A stretch of 64,000 nucleotides of DNA from positions 1,674,001 through 1,738,000 of the forward strand of contig NZ_LT629750.1 in NCBI RefSeq assembly GCF_900105125.1. Reading direction: 5' to 3'. Below the pieces are notes generated by a model. The model saw only the letters and a program-made list of their open reading frames with translations. It was not told the DNA's origin and ran no database searches. The position numbers and the translations under genes are program-made. Origin of the DNA: Bradyrhizobium canariense (GTDB taxonomy: Bacteria > Pseudomonadota > Alphaproteobacteria > Rhizobiales > Xanthobacteraceae). This document shows positions 43,087-52,983 of this stretch, one piece after another. The stretch's first letter is position 1, and each line of letters starts with the position of its first letter.

Positions 43087-43290
43087 ATGCAGAAGGGCAC
43101 CGTCAAGTGGTTCAACCCGACGAAGGGTTATGGGTTCATCAAGCCGTCAGTCGGCGATAAGGACGTCTTCGTCCATATCTCGGCGGTCGAGCGCGCTGGG
43201 CTTTCCACCCTCAACGAAAACCAAGTCGTGGAATATGACCTTGTGGAAAATCACGGCAAGAGCTCCGCAGAGAACCTGAAGGTCTCATAA
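43087..43290 (+). CDS. cspA: Cold-shock protein (CspA family)
   Basis: 67 residues, one cold-shock domain. RNP1 is KGYGFI (14-19) and RNP2 is VFVHI (27-31); the opening QKGTVKWFNPTKGYGF is typical. It binds single-stranded RNA/DNA and acts as an RNA chaperone. A strong AGGAGG site 6-11 bases before ATG and a terminator at 43323-43354 make it a one-gene unit. Which csp paralog it is cannot be told, so the symbol is generic. Confidence 0.93.
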   Translation: MQKGTVKWFNPTKGYGFIKPSVGDKDVFVHISAVERAGLSTLNENQVVEYDLVENHGKSSAENLKVS

Positions 43291-43322
43291 CTCCGTCACG
43301 ATCCGCGCAAGCAATCATGATG

Positions 43323-43354
43323 CCCCCGGCCTTCGCCGGGGGATTTTTATTTTA
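43323..43354 (+). terminator. Rho-independent terminator of the cold-shock gene
   Basis: CCCCCGGC and GCCGGGGG pair around a CTTC tetraloop and are followed by ATTTTTATTTT. Strong GC stem and T-rich tail. Confidence 0.93.
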
Positions 43355-43440
43355 GCGGCTCACTCGGCAGCTCGTTATGCGAGCATCTTGCGATCACGCG
43401 CCTTGATGATGCCGCCCACGGCAACGCGGCCGATGCAAAC

Positions 43441-44094
43441 CTAATTCGCGACAGGTGAAATCAGGGTATCGCGCGAACCGGCGTTCCCCGCGATCTTGCA
43501 GACCTCGCCGTCGAGCATGACGTGACCGCTGGCGAGCAGCCGCAGCGCATCCGGATAGATGCGGTGTTCGATCTCGAGGATCCGCGCCGCCAGCGTCTCC
43601 GGCGTGTCGTCGTCCTGCACCGTGACCGCGCCCTGCATCACGATCGGTCCGGCGTCGGTTTCCGGAATGACGAAATGCACGGTGGCGCCGGAGATCTTGA
43701 CGCCGGAGCGTAATGCCTGGGCCTGGGGCTCAAGGCCGGGGAATGACGGCAGCAGCGATGGATGAATGTTGAGCATGCGACCGTACCAGCGCTGCACGAA
43801 TCCGGCAGTGAACAGCCGCATGAAACCGCCCAGACAAATCAGCTCGACCCGGTGCTGGTCGAGCGCCGTCTGCAACACTGTCTCGAATGCCGCGCGATCC
43901 TTGCCGAACGGCTTGCTTTCTATGGTGGCAGTGGGAACGCCGTTTTGGGCTGCGAGGGCGAGTCCGCCGGCGTCAGCGCGGTTCGAAATCACGACGACGA
44001 TCTCGGCCGGGAAATCCTTGGCCTTGGCCGCCTGGATCAGCGCAGCCATGTTCGATCCGCGTCCCGAAATCAGAATTGCGACACGGCGTTTCAT
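43441..44094 (-). CDS. purN: Phosphoribosylglycinamide formyltransferase
   Basis: 217 residues, GAR transformylase, third step of purine synthesis (formyl transfer from 10-formyl-THF to GAR). Marks: VAILISGRGSNMAALIQA (phosphate site), LAGFMR-equivalent CLGGFMRLF, NIHPSLLPSFPGL (catalytic Asn/His), GATVHFVIPETDAGPIVMQG (catalytic Asp). The C-terminal tail after DGEVCK is about 20 residues longer than in E. coli. Start 4 bases after the purM stop (TGA-AGCG-ATG), so one operon. Confidence 0.96.
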   Translation of the reverse strand: MKRRVAILISGRGSNMAALIQAAKAKDFPAEIVVVISNRADAGGLALAAQNGVPTATIESKPFGKDRAAFETVLQTALDQHRVELICLGGFMRLFTAGFVQRWYGRMLNIHPSLLPSFPGLEPQAQALRSGVKISGATVHFVIPETDAGPIVMQGAVTVQDDDTPETLAARILEIEHRIYPDALRLLASGHVMLDGEVCKIAGNAGSRDTLISPVAN

Positions 44095-44098
44095 CGCT

Positions 44099-45172
44099 TC
44101 ACTGCGCTAGATCGAGATGGCCGTTATAGACCACGCGCTGTTCGCCTTCGGCTTTGATCACCTCGCCCAGGAGCGCAACGGTCTCGCCGCCTTCCGTGAA
44201 AACGTCGGTGACCTGCTCGATGGCGTCGGGTTTCACGATCGCAATCATGCCGATGCCGCAGTTGAAGGTGCGCAGCAGCTCGAGCTCGGCGATGCCGCCC
44301 TGCTCTGCCAGCCATTTGAAGACCGGCAGCACTGGCAGACGTGCAAGGTCGATCCCGACGCCGAGATGTTTCGGCAACACACGCGGGATATTGTCGGTGA
44401 AGCCGCCGCCGGTGATATGGGCGAGACCCTTGACCGCACCGGTCTCCCGGATTGCGCGCAGGCATGACTTGACGTACAGCCGCGTCGGCGTCAGCAGCGC
44501 GCCGCCCAGCGTCATGACAGGCGAGAACGGCGCCTGCGCCTCAAAGCCGAGGCCGGATCGTTCGACGATCTTGCGCACCAGCGAAAATCCATTGGAGTGA
44601 ACGCCCGACGAGGCAAAGCCAATGACCGCATCGCCGACGGCAATATCCGGACGCGGCAGCAGCGTGCCCCGTTCAGCCGCGCCCACCGCAAAACCTGCGA
44701 GGTCGTAGTCACCATCCTTGTAGAGGCCGGGCATTTCGGCGGTTTCGCCCCCGATCAGGGCGCAGCCGGACTCACGGCAGCCCTCGGCAATCCCCGCGAC
44801 GATGGCGGCGGTAGCCTCCGGATCGAGCTTGCCACAGGCGAAATAATCCAGAAAGAACAGCGGCTCGGCCCCCTGCACGACGAGGTCGTTAACCGACATC
44901 GCCACCAGATCGATCCCGATGCCGCCGTGCAGCCCGGTCTCGATCGCGATCTTGACCTTGGTGCCGACGCCATCGGTGGCCGCGACCAGAACCGGATCCT
45001 GGAAGCCCGCCGCCTTGAGATCGAACAATCCGCCGAAGCCGCCGATTTCGGCGTCCGCGCCGGCGCGCGCCGTGGCACGCACCATCGGCTTGATCAGATC
45101 GACCAGACGATTGCCGGCGTCGATGTCGACGCCCGAATCCGCGTAAGTAAGCCCGTTTTTGCGGTCGATCAT
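44099..45172 (-). CDS. purM: Phosphoribosylformylglycinamidine cyclo-ligase (AIR synthetase)
   Basis: 357 residues from ATG 45172, normal for PurM. Family marks: [92 protein letters not shown], and [16 protein letters not shown]. It closes FGAM to AIR with ATP, the fifth step of purine synthesis. It is the first gene of a purMN pair, divergent from the phosphatidyltransferase gene. Confidence 0.97.
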   Translation of the reverse strand: MIDRKNGLTYADSGVDIDAGNRLVDLIKPMVRATARAGADAEIGGFGGLFDLKAAGFQDPVLVAATDGVGTKVKIAIETGLHGGIGIDLVAMSVNDLVVQGAEPLFFLDYFACGKLDPEATAAIVAGIAEGCRESGCALIGGETAEMPGLYKDGDYDLAGFAVGAAERGTLLPRPDIAVGDAVIGFASSGVHSNGFSLVRKIVERSGLGFEAQAPFSPVMTLGGALLTPTRLYVKSCLRAIRETGAVKGLAHITGGGFTDNIPRVLPKHLGVGIDLARLPVLPVFKWLAEQGGIAELELLRTFNCGIGMIAIVKPDAIEQVTDVFTEGGETVALLGEVIKAEGEQRVVYNGHLDLAQ

Positions 45173-45327
45173 GCCCGATTCCAGATAATAGCGGCTGGTT
45201 ACGTCGGAATCCGCCGGTGTGCAATGGCTCGCAAGCCGCACCTGCGTGTACTATGTAGACGGGAACCGGCTCATCCTGCAAAGGGCCGGATCTTTCGCGA
45301 AATCAGGCCGGTAGCCGGGAAGCGGCA

Positions 45328-45861
45328 GTGAGCATTCCAAACATTATAACCCTGGGCCGCATCCTGCTGGTGCCGTTCATCGTCTGGGCGATTGCGTCAA
45401 ACCAGCTCGAGATCGCCTTTGCGATCTTCCTCGTCGCGGGCATTAGCGATGCGGTCGATGGCTTCCTCGCCAAACGCTTCAACATGGCCAGTGAATTGGG
45501 CGCCCTGCTCGATCCACTGGCGGACAAGGCGCTGCTGGTTTCGATCTATGTGGCGCTTGGAATTTGGGGTGCGATACCGCGCTGGATCGTCATCCTGGTG
45601 GTCTCGCGCGACATCATGATCGTCGGCGCCGTGATTGTGTCATGGTTGTTCGGCAAGCCGATTCCGATGAAGCCGTTGATGGTATCGAAACTCAACACGG
45701 TCGCGCAGGTGGCATTTGCCGCCTTGGTTCTGGCGTCCGTCGGCTTCGGCTTCAACGCGACGCCGTACGATCTGATCCTGATGGCTTTTGTAACGGTTTT
45801 TACACTGGTTTCCGTATCCTTCTATCTCGTGGAGTGGGCACGGCACATGAGCACCATCTAG
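45328..45861 (+). CDS. CDP-alcohol phosphatidyltransferase (PgsA-like)
   Basis: 177 residues from a GTG start. Four or five membrane helices. It carries the active-site motif of the family in DAVDGFLAKRFNMASELGALLDPLADK, i.e. D-xx-DG-xx-(K)R...G-xxx-D-xxx-D, opening with IPNIITLGRILLVPFI. Likely makes phosphatidylglycerol phosphate from CDP-diacylglycerol, though cardiolipin or other head groups are possible. It sits upstream of hdaA and ppk in an arrangement I recall as conserved in rhizobia. Confidence 0.88.
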   Translation: MSIPNIITLGRILLVPFIVWAIASNQLEIAFAIFLVAGISDAVDGFLAKRFNMASELGALLDPLADKALLVSIYVALGIWGAIPRWIVILVVSRDIMIVGAVIVSWLFGKPIPMKPLMVSKLNTVAQVAFAALVLASVGFGFNATPYDLILMAFVTVFTLVSVSFYLVEWARHMSTI

Positions 45862-45920
45862 GCCAGCTAGGGTCCGATTCAGCTTCGCTGCAACAGACTC
45901 GTCGCGTAATCTTTTTGTTT

Positions 45921-45969
45921 GGGCATGACCTGTCCCGAAAATCAGTTCCGACTTTTCGGGATCATGTCC
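45921..45969. repeat. Palindromic dispersed repeat
   Basis: GGGCATGACctgtCCCGAAAA faces TTTTCGGGatCATGTCC across about 11 bases, giving an imperfect hairpin. From memory it matches a Bradyrhizobium/Rhizobiales intergenic palindrome (core GCATGATCC.GAAAA.TGG...TTTTCGG.ATCATGC). It lies between the phosphatidyltransferase and hdaA genes and could influence their shared transcript. Confidence 0.7.
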
Positions 45970-46006
45970 TGGACTTCTAACCGCCAACTGCGCCGGCCGA
46001 TCCGGC

Positions 46007-46696
46007 ATGGAGTACTGTGTGGTAGGCCGCGTTCAACCCCGTCAGCTTGCATTTGCGCTACCGCACGCTGAAAGCCTCGGCCGTGACGATTTCCTGGAAG
46101 GGCCGGCGAACGCCGCAGGGCTTGCGCTGGTCGACAGATGGCCGGACTGGCCGAACCGCGTCATGCTGCTGGTAGGGCCCGAGGGATCCGGCAAGAGCCA
46201 TCTCGCCGCCATCTGGGCCGAGGAAGCAGGCGCCCGCTCAACATCAGCCCACACGCTGACTGCAGCGGACGTCCCGGGAGCCCTGGCGACCGGGGCATTG
46301 GTGGTCGAAGACTTGAAGTCGTCGGCTTTTGATGAGCGCGCGCTATTCCATTTGCTCAATCTGGCGCGCGAGGACCAGGCGTTCATTCTGATCACCGCGC
46401 GCGAGCAACCGTCCGTGCTTCAGGTCGAGCTGCGCGATCTGCGGTCGCGTCTTCGTGCGATCCCGACGGTGTCGTTGTTACCGCCCGACGACCAGCTGTT
46501 TCGTGCCCTGATCGTCAAGTTCTGCGCCGATCGCCAACTGAGCGTCGATGAGACCGTGGTGAGCTTTCTCACGAACCGGATCGAGCGGTCTTACGCCGCC
46601 GCGCGGCAGGCGGTCGAACTCCTCGACAGCGAAGCGCTGCGGCTGGGTCGGCCAGTGACCCGGGCGCTGGCGGCCGAATTGTTCCGCAATGCCTGA
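46007..46696 (+). CDS. hdaA: DnaA-related replication inhibitor HdaA
   Basis: 229 residues, a DnaA-like AAA+ domain without the DNA-binding domain IV. Marks: PRQLAFALPHAESLGRDDFL (N-terminal clamp-binding type motif region), Walker A GPEGSGKSHLAA, a weak Walker B (ALVVEDL) and the sensor/lid segment LRSRLRAIP, with C-terminal LTNRIERSYAAARQAVELLD. In Caulobacter HdaA works with the beta clamp to inactivate DnaA-ATP. ATG 46007 is used; a GTG at 46019 is possible. Upstream of ppk. Confidence 0.88.
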   Translation: MEYCVVGRVQPRQLAFALPHAESLGRDDFLEGPANAAGLALVDRWPDWPNRVMLLVGPEGSGKSHLAAIWAEEAGARSTSAHTLTAADVPGALATGALVVEDLKSSAFDERALFHLLNLAREDQAFILITAREQPSVLQVELRDLRSRLRAIPTVSLLPPDDQLFRALIVKFCADRQLSVDETVVSFLTNRIERSYAAARQAVELLDSEALRLGRPVTRALAAELFRNA

Positions 46697-46830
46697 TTCC
46701 GCCCCGTTCGCGCCTTGACGGCGTTCGCGGCAGGAACATCAATGTCATTGAAACGTCATCGGCGTAACACATGGTTTGTCCGCATTTTCCGGGACCATGC
46801 TGCAGCCGATTCGAGATGGATTAAACTCTG

Positions 46831-49029
46831 ATGGAATCCACGCAAGCCATTGTAATTAAAGAAAAAGACGAGACTATCGAAGCTGTTCCATTGATGGCCG
46901 ATAGCCCGGAGCGCTTTATCAATCGCGAACTCTCCTGGCTGCATTTCAACCGTCGGGTTCTCGAGGAGTCGGTTAATCCGGGTCATCCCGCGCTCGAGCG
47001 CGTCCGGTTTTTGTCGATTTCCGCCAATAACCTTGATGAGTTCTTCATGGTCCGCGTCGCCGGCATCAAGGCGCAGGTGCGGGAAGGCATCACCGAACGC
47101 AGTCCGGATGGAATGACGCCTTCGGAGCAACTGGTCCTCATCAACCAGACGGTCTCGCAACTCGCCTCCGACCAGCAGGCGATCTGGAGCGATCTGCGCA
47201 ATGTGCTGACCGGGGTCGGCATCGTTCTGATCGACGGTCGCGACGTCACCAAGACGGAACGGGCCTGGATCGAGGATCATTTCCTCCACAACATCTTCCC
47301 GCTGCTGACGCCGCTTGCGATCGACCCGGCGCATCCCTTCCCGTTTATTCCAAGCCTCGGCTTTACCGTCGCGCTGCATCTGGCGCGGGTCTCCGACGGC
47401 AAGCCGATGAATGCGCTGATCCGCATGCCCGGCAAGATCGACCGGTTTATCAGGATGCCGGCAAGCAAGGACGGCGCGGTGCGCCTGATCACGCTGGAGC
47501 AGGCCACCGGCCTGTTCATCGGCCGGCTGTTCCCTGGCTACACCGTCAAGGGTCAGGGCGCGTTCCGCATCATCCGCGACTCCGAACTTGAAATCGAGGA
47601 AGAGGCGGAAGATCTGGTTCGCCTGTTCGAAACCGCCTTGAAGCGGCGGCGGCGGGGATCGGTGATCCGGCTCGAAATCGAAGCCAAGATGCCGGAAGAA
47701 CTGCGCACGTTCGTGCAGCACGCGCTTTCCACCTCGGACGACGAAGTGTTCCTGGTCGATGGCGTGCTGGCCATGAACGAGCTGTCGCAACTGACGCGGC
47801 TCGATCGCCCCGATCTCGAATTTACGCCCTATGTGCCACGCCATCCCGAGCGCGTGCGCGATCATGGCGGCGATATCTTCGCGGCGATCCGGCAAAAGGA
47901 CCTGATCGTTCATCATCCCTATGAATCGTTCGACGTCGTCGTGCAGTTCCTGCAGCAGGCAGCGCGCGATCCCGATGTCGTCGCCATCAAACAGACGCTC
48001 TATCGCACCTCGAACAATTCACCGATCGTGCGCGCGCTGGCGGAGGCGGCGGAGGCGGGAAAATCGGTCACGGCATTGATCGAGCTCAAGGCGCGTTTCG
48101 ACGAAGAAGCCAATATCCGCTGGGCGCGCGACCTCGAACGCGCCGGCGTGCAGGTCGTTTACGGCTTCATCGAGTTGAAGACTCACGCCAAGCTCTCGAT
48201 GGTCGTACGCCGCGAGGGCGGCAGCCTCACGACCTATGTCCACACCGGTACCGGCAATTATCATCCGGTGACGGCGCGCATCTATACCGATCTGTCATAC
48301 TTCACGTCCGATCCGACCATCGGACGCGACGCGGCGCGGGTATTCAACTACATCACCGGCTATGCGGAGCCTAGCGACATCGAAAAGATGGCGGTATCGC
48401 CACTCACCTTACGCAAGCGCATCCTCGAGCATATTCACGGCGAGTCCAGTTACGCCCGTCACGGCAAGCCGGCGACGATCTGGATGAAGATGAACTCGCT
48501 GGTCGATCCTGATATTATCGACGCGCTGTATGAAGCCTCGCAAGCCGGCGTGCAGATCGAACTGGTGGTTCGCGGCATTTGCTGTCTGCGCCCCGGACTT
48601 CCCGGACTTTCGGAGAACATTCGCGTCAAATCGGTGATCGGACGTTTTCTCGAGCATGGCCGAATCTACTGCTTCGGCATGGGACAGGGCCTGCCCAGCA
48701 CGAAAGCGGCTGTGTATATCTCGTCCGCCGACATGATGCCGCGGAACCTCGACCGGCGTGTCGAAGTTCTCTGCCCGCTGCAAAATCCTACGGTGCATCA
48801 GCAGGTTCTTGAACAGATCATGGTCGCTAACCTGAAGGATACCGAACAGAGCTGGCAATTGTTGCCGGATGGATCGTCAACGCGTATGAAGGCCGCGAAA
48901 GGCGAAGAGCCTTTCAATTTGCACAATTACTTCATGACGAATCCGAGTTTGTCCGGCCGTGGAAAGTCGCTTAAGGAATCTTCGCCGCGCCGCCTCACGC
49001 GCCGCAACGAGCGTCAGCAATCTTCCTGA
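46831..49029 (+). CDS. ppk1: Polyphosphate kinase 1
   Basis: 732 residues, the usual PPK1 size. The N-terminal domain opens with [20 protein letters not shown]. Two phospholipase-D-like domains hold the catalytic His in [20 protein letters not shown] and a second in [33 protein letters not shown] and [13 protein letters not shown] are also conserved. It reversibly makes polyphosphate from ATP at the membrane. Directly upstream of ppx (12-base gap), so synthesis and breakdown are co-expressed. Confidence 0.97.
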   Translation: MESTQAIVIKEKDETIEAVPLMADSPERFINRELSWLHFNRRVLEESVNPGHPALERVRFLSISANNLDEFFMVRVAGIKAQVREGITERSPDGMTPSEQLVLINQTVSQLASDQQAIWSDLRNVLTGVGIVLIDGRDVTKTERAWIEDHFLHNIFPLLTPLAIDPAHPFPFIPSLGFTVALHLARVSDGKPMNALIRMPGKIDRFIRMPASKDGAVRLITLEQATGLFIGRLFPGYTVKGQGAFRIIRDSELEIEEEAEDLVRLFETALKRRRRGSVIRLEIEAKMPEELRTFVQHALSTSDDEVFLVDGVLAMNELSQLTRLDRPDLEFTPYVPRHPERVRDHGGDIFAAIRQKDLIVHHPYESFDVVVQFLQQAARDPDVVAIKQTLYRTSNNSPIVRALAEAAEAGKSVTALIELKARFDEEANIRWARDLERAGVQVVYGFIELKTHAKLSMVVRREGGSLTTYVHTGTGNYHPVTARIYTDLSYFTSDPTIGRDAARVFNYITGYAEPSDIEKMAVSPLTLRKRILEHIHGESSYARHGKPATIWMKMNSLVDPDIIDALYEASQAGVQIELVVRGICCLRPGLPGLSENIRVKSVIGRFLEHGRIYCFGMGQGLPSTKAAVYISSADMMPRNLDRRVEVLCPLQNPTVHQQVLEQIMVANLKDTEQSWQLLPDGSSTRMKAAKGEEPFNLHNYFMTNPSLSGRGKSLKESSPRRLTRRNERQQSS

Positions 49030-49041
49030 GGAGCATCGAGG

Positions 49042-50544
49042 GTGAAGCGGCCGCGAAAGCGCCCAACCAGCGTCGCGGTCATCGACATCGGCTCGAACTC
49101 GGTGCGTCTCGTCGTATACGCCGCGATGGCCCGAAGCCTCGTGACGGTCTTCAACGAGAAGGCGCTGTGCGGGCTTGGCCGGGAAGTTCAGAGCACCGGC
49201 CTGCTCGCACCGGATGCGGTTGCGAAAGCCCTGACGTCGCTACGGCGTTTTCGCGCGTTGTGCAAAGTGCAGAAGGTCGGTCGCGTTCACGCGATTGCCA
49301 CCGCTGCCTGCCGCGACGCGACCAACGGGCCTGACTTCATCGCCAAGGCCGAACGCATCTGCGGTGTCCCGATCAAAATCCTGTCGGGACCGCGCGAGGC
49401 AAAACTATCGGCGCTCGGCGTTGTTTCGGGCATTCACAATCCTGACGGCATTGTCGGCGATCTCGGCGGCGGATCACTCGAACTGATCGATGTGCGCGGC
49501 AATCGCGTCCACAGCGGTGTCACGCTGCCGCTTGGCAGCCTGGCGCTGCAGGATTCGTCGCATAAATCGCTGAAGCGCGCCGAACGCATCGTGAAGACCG
49601 ATCTTTCCGGGGTCGCTCACCTCAAGGCCGGTCGAGGCCGCACTTTTTACGCGGTCGGCGGGACCTGGCGTGCGCTGGCGCGCATCCACATCATCCAAAG
49701 CGGCTATCCGCTCCGGGTCATGCACGGATATTCCATACCGGCGGCGGACGCACTCGATTTTGCCCAACGCCTGCGCCGCCTGGCATCGACCAACATGCTG
49801 GCCAATATCGAAGCCGTCGCCGACGCGCGGCGACCTCTGCTGACCTATGCGGCGCTCGTTCTCGAATACGTCATTCGCGTCGCCAAGCCGAAGACCATCG
49901 TGTTTTCCACGTTCGGGGTACGCGAAGGGCTGCTCTACGAGATGCTGCCGCAGGCCGAGCGCGCCAAGGATGGATTGATCTCCGCCGCGCAAGACCTCAA
50001 CGAACTGCTTTCGCGATCCGCACGCCATGCGCAGGAATTGATCGCCTGGACAGACCGCCTGGTCCGGGTCACTAAGCTGCGGGAAACCGACGAGGATCGC
50101 CGCCTGCGTCATGCGGCCTGCCTGCTGTCGGACATTGGATGGCGCGTGCACCCCGACCACCGTGGCGAGGAAACGCTCAATCTCATCATCAACGGAAACT
50201 TCGGCGCGATCAGCCATCAAGGCAGGGCATTCGTCGCGTTATCGGTATTCTACCGTTATGCCGGTCTGAGCGAAGAAAACGAACCGCCGACCCTCATTCG
50301 GGGACTGGTCCCGCCAGCCATGGTCGAACGTGCGCGCGTTCTCGGTGCGGCCTTTCGGGTTGCCCATCTGGTATCAGCGGCGCGGCCGGGAGTATTGCCG
50401 GCAACCCACTTTCGCAGCGACGGCCGCAAGCTGATGCTGGTGTTTGAACACCGGATGGTCGATCTCGTTGCGGATCGCGTCGGCAGCCGCTTCAAACAGC
50501 TGGCGCGGCTGATCGGCCGTTCCGGATCGATCGTGCGACGCTAG
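49042..50544 (+). CDS. ppx: Exopolyphosphatase Ppx/GppA family
   Basis: 500 residues from a GTG start behind GGAG. ASKHA fold: VAVIDIGSNSVRLVVYA (phosphate 1), AIATAACRDATNGPDF, ILSGPREAKLSALG, GDLGGGSLELIDV (phosphate 2). The C-terminal half is an HD-like helical domain (LLSDIGWRVHPDHRGEETLN). It releases phosphate from polyphosphate ends; GppA-type ppGpp(p) phosphatase activity cannot be excluded. Pairs with ppk1. Confidence 0.94.
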   Translation: MKRPRKRPTSVAVIDIGSNSVRLVVYAAMARSLVTVFNEKALCGLGREVQSTGLLAPDAVAKALTSLRRFRALCKVQKVGRVHAIATAACRDATNGPDFIAKAERICGVPIKILSGPREAKLSALGVVSGIHNPDGIVGDLGGGSLELIDVRGNRVHSGVTLPLGSLALQDSSHKSLKRAERIVKTDLSGVAHLKAGRGRTFYAVGGTWRALARIHIIQSGYPLRVMHGYSIPAADALDFAQRLRRLASTNMLANIEAVADARRPLLTYAALVLEYVIRVAKPKTIVFSTFGVREGLLYEMLPQAERAKDGLISAAQDLNELLSRSARHAQELIAWTDRLVRVTKLRETDEDRRLRHAACLLSDIGWRVHPDHRGEETLNLIINGNFGAISHQGRAFVALSVFYRYAGLSEENEPPTLIRGLVPPAMVERARVLGAAFRVAHLVSAARPGVLPATHFRSDGRKLMLVFEHRMVDLVADRVGSRFKQLARLIGRSGSIVRR

Positions 50545-50575
50545 ATCGCTCGCCCGAGAATACTGGAATCATCGA

Positions 50576-51445
50576 TTAAGAACGCTCGATCGGCTGAGCT
50601 GCCTCGCCCGCTGCCGGCAACACAACGCGTTCGATCTGGCGCAACTTTCGTCGCCGCCAGATCGAGCCTACGACCAATACGGCGATCGCGCCCAGCGCCG
50701 AACAGAGATATTCGAGCAGATCTCCGTCCAGACTGAAATGCGGCGACCAGTGCAACAAGGTCGAGGTCGCATCGAAACTGAGTTCAATCCGGCCGTCGAG
50801 CAGACGCTGCAAGAAGGGATGATCTGCCGGATCGCTCGCGATCACATCGCCTGCGATCCAGCCGAGCAGTGTCGCGCCGAGCCAGATCAGAATTGGAAAC
50901 CGGTCAAGCACCATCATGATCAGCGCCGCGCCGGCAATGATCATGGGAATGCTGATCGCCAGTCCAAGGACCAATAGCGATAGCTGTCCGTTCGCGGCAG
51001 CGGCGACCGCGATGACGTTGTCCAGACTCATGATGATGTCGGCGATCACGACAATCCGGATGGCGTGCCACAGACTGGTGCCGGCGGTGACGTCATCGCT
51101 CTCGTCTTCGGGCACCAGAAGCTTTGCCGCGATCAGCAGCAGCGCAAGGCCGCCGACCAGCTTCAGATAAGGCAGCACCATCAGCGTCGCGACGATGCCG
51201 GTGAATGCGATCAGCAGGATCACGGCGATGCCGGCGCCGATCACCATGCCCCACAGGCGCTGCGGCGGCGCAAGACCGCGGCATGCCATCGCGATGACCA
51301 GCGCATTGTCGCCGGACAGCAGCACGTTGATCCAGATGATCTTGCCGACCGCAAGCCAGAACACCGGCGTTTGCAGGTCGGCCTGAAGTTGCGTCAGAAA
51401 CGCGCTGACACTGGCGGGATCAAAGACCTGCGATAGCCAGCTCAC
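50576..51445 (-). CDS. TerC family integral membrane protein
   Basis: 289 residues, GTG start with AGGGGCGGG upstream. About seven hydrophobic helices. The family signature acidic pairs sit in membrane helices: INVLLSGDNALVIAMACRGL and IVVIADIIMSLDNVIAVAAA. TerC/YjbE-like proteins export or buffer metals such as manganese; no tellurite genes are near. The N-terminal 30 residues (FDPASVSAFLTQLQADLQTP) lie outside the membrane. Convergent with ppx. Confidence 0.9.
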   Translation of the reverse strand: MSWLSQVFDPASVSAFLTQLQADLQTPVFWLAVGKIIWINVLLSGDNALVIAMACRGLAPPQRLWGMVIGAGIAVILLIAFTGIVATLMVLPYLKLVGGLALLLIAAKLLVPEDESDDVTAGTSLWHAIRIVVIADIIMSLDNVIAVAAAANGQLSLLVLGLAISIPMIIAGAALIMMVLDRFPILIWLGATLLGWIAGDVIASDPADHPFLQRLLDGRIELSFDATSTLLHWSPHFSLDGDLLEYLCSALGAIAVLVVGSIWRRRKLRQIERVVLPAAGEAAQPIERS

Positions 51446-51515
51446 AGCCCGCCCCTGTTGGCCTTGCGGCGCTCGCGGCTATCGTCGCCCAATTGCCCGC
51501 CAACGTCCGCGTCAA

Positions 51516-51938
51516 TTAACCGACGATCTCGTTGCCTGAGAAGAATTGGGCGATTTCGACCGCGGCCGTTTCGGGCGCATCCGAACCATGCACCGAATTC
51601 TCGCCGATCGACTTCGCATGCAGCTTGCGGATCGTGCCGTCGGCGGCCTTGGAAGGATCGGTTGCGCCCATCACATCACGGTGTTTGAGCACCGCGCCCT
51701 CGCCTTCGAGAACCTGAACGACCACCGGTCCGGAGATCATGAAATCCACCAGTTCGCCGAAGAACGGCCGCGCCTTGTGAACGGCGTAGAAGGTTTCGGC
51801 CTGGTCGCGGGTCATGCGAATGCGCTTTTGGGCCACGATCCTCAGTCCGGCCTTTTCGATCAGCGCGTTGATCGCCCCGGTCAGATTGCGCGCGGTCGCG
51901 TCGGGCTTAATGATCGAGAAGGTGCGTTCAATCGCCAT
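51516..51938 (-). CDS. ndk: Nucleoside diphosphate kinase
   Basis: 140 residues. Opens [34 protein letters not shown] holds the catalytic His (VHGSD, His about 117) and [35 protein letters not shown] form the nucleotide site. It equalises NTP pools by phosphate transfer from ATP. Complete and typical. Confidence 0.97.
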   Translation of the reverse strand: MAIERTFSIIKPDATARNLTGAINALIEKAGLRIVAQKRIRMTRDQAETFYAVHKARPFFGELVDFMISGPVVVQVLEGEGAVLKHRDVMGATDPSKAADGTIRKLHAKSIGENSVHGSDAPETAAVEIAQFFSGNEIVG

Positions 51939-52239
51939 GATTTCGTCCTTGGAAACGGTGGTGGGAGGTTGCGCGCGCTTATATCGACGCCACCGGAGGA
52001 CGGCAAGCGATCCGGCGAAATGCCGCGGATCGCGTCAAGAGAGGCGATCGGGCCACGCATCCGTGCCCAAAATTACAACAATTTCACCGAGATGAACCCA
52101 TCCTGAAACACGCGTGCCGGTCTGGTTCATTTTCCGGAGCCTAGGCTGCGATCGACCGGATGCCTCTCACAGCTCGCGAGCACATCGGGTCCGCGAATTC
52201 ACCGGCGCCGATCGCGCCAAAACCTTAAGGAGACGACCC
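51939..52239. other. Intergenic region between ndk and the Gly-rich gene
   Basis: About 300 bases, divergent promoter region. No gene, clear promoter consensus or repeat was seen. Confidence 0.4.
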
Positions 52240-52509
52240 ATGTTACGCAAATTCTCGCTTGTTGCACTTGCTGCGGCTTCGCTGGGCGTAGCTGCGCTGG
52301 CGCCAACCTCGGCATCGGCCTGGGGCGGACACGGTTGGCACGGCGGCTGGCATGGTGGCGGCTGGGGATGGGGTGCCCCGCGTTTCTACGTCGGCGGGCC
52401 GGCCTATTACGGCTATGGCTATGGCTATGGTGGCGGCGGCTGCTATGTGCGGCGGCTGGTCCCGACGCCCTGGGGGCCCCGTTGGCGCCTGATCAGCCGC
52501 TGCTACTGA
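52240..52509 (+). CDS. Secreted Gly/Tyr/Trp-rich protein
   Basis: 89 residues from ATG 52240, with AAGGAG about 7 bases upstream. Signal peptide (KFSLVALAAASLGVAALAPT, then SASA). The mature part is highly Gly/Trp/His/Tyr-rich (WGGHGWHGGWHGGGWGWGAP, YYGYGYGYGG), ending CYVRRLVPTPWGPRWRLISR with a terminal CY. Such proteins are often labelled sulfur-globule-like, but only composition supports that. Likely a periplasmic or surface low-complexity protein. A strong terminator follows at 52533-52565. Confidence 0.75.
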   Translation: MLRKFSLVALAAASLGVAALAPTSASAWGGHGWHGGWHGGGWGWGAPRFYVGGPAYYGYGYGYGGGGCYVRRLVPTPWGPRWRLISRCY

Positions 52510-52532
52510 CCTCGGATTGCCTGATTTTGACC

Positions 52533-52565
52533 GGAAAAGCCCCGGCGCAGCGCCGGGGCTTTTCC
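52533..52565 (+). terminator. Bidirectional-type terminator after the Gly-rich gene
   Basis: GGAAAAGCCCCGGCGC pairs perfectly with GCGCCGGGGCTTTTCC around a minimal loop; the CTTTTCC on the downstream side gives the T tract. The symmetry allows use on either strand. Confidence 0.85.
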
Positions 52566-52708
52566 GTATCAGGGAACCCTCGACCACCCCGTTATTAATT
52601 CAATTTTTACTAGAAACCGCACAACCGGCAGGACAGGCCGAAACAATCTTCGGCGCCGTGACTTGGTATTGCACGATCTTACTCAACCAAGTGGCTCGGA
52701 ACTCGCAA

Positions 52709-52888
52709 ATGAACAGCCGAACTGTCGACGATTTCGAACAAATCGATCAGGTGACCTGCCGATCGATTCGAGATGCCATTGGCGAACGGCTCCAGCAGAG
52801 CCTGCGTCCCGATACCTCGGGTCTTTCATCCCATCTGGAGCGTTTGATGGACGAGTTGCGGCGCCACGACAACGAAAGCCGCCACTGA
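52709..52888 (+). CDS. Small hypothetical protein
   Basis: 59 residues from ATG 52709 with CGGAACTC upstream. Acidic N-terminus (NSRTVDDFEQIDQVTCRSIR), then helix (DAIGERLQQSLRPDTSGL) and a charged amphipathic C-terminal helix (SHLERLMDELRRHDNES). It resembles small conserved Bradyrhizobium orphans; size and helicity recall anti-sigma adaptors but no specific match is claimed. Confidence 0.55.
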   Translation: MNSRTVDDFEQIDQVTCRSIRDAIGERLQQSLRPDTSGLSSHLERLMDELRRHDNESRH

Positions 52889-52983
52889 ACCAGCCCATTG
52901 CGTCCCCGGCATAGGTGATCCGGAAGCCCACGTTTCGCTCACAAACGGGTTGCCTTTGGCAGCGGCTCCGGTGACAAGGCCGC

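Noticed and set aside
46756..47916. 386-codon minus-strand frame antisense to ppk
   Set aside because: Shadow of the ppk N-terminal half, with no own features.
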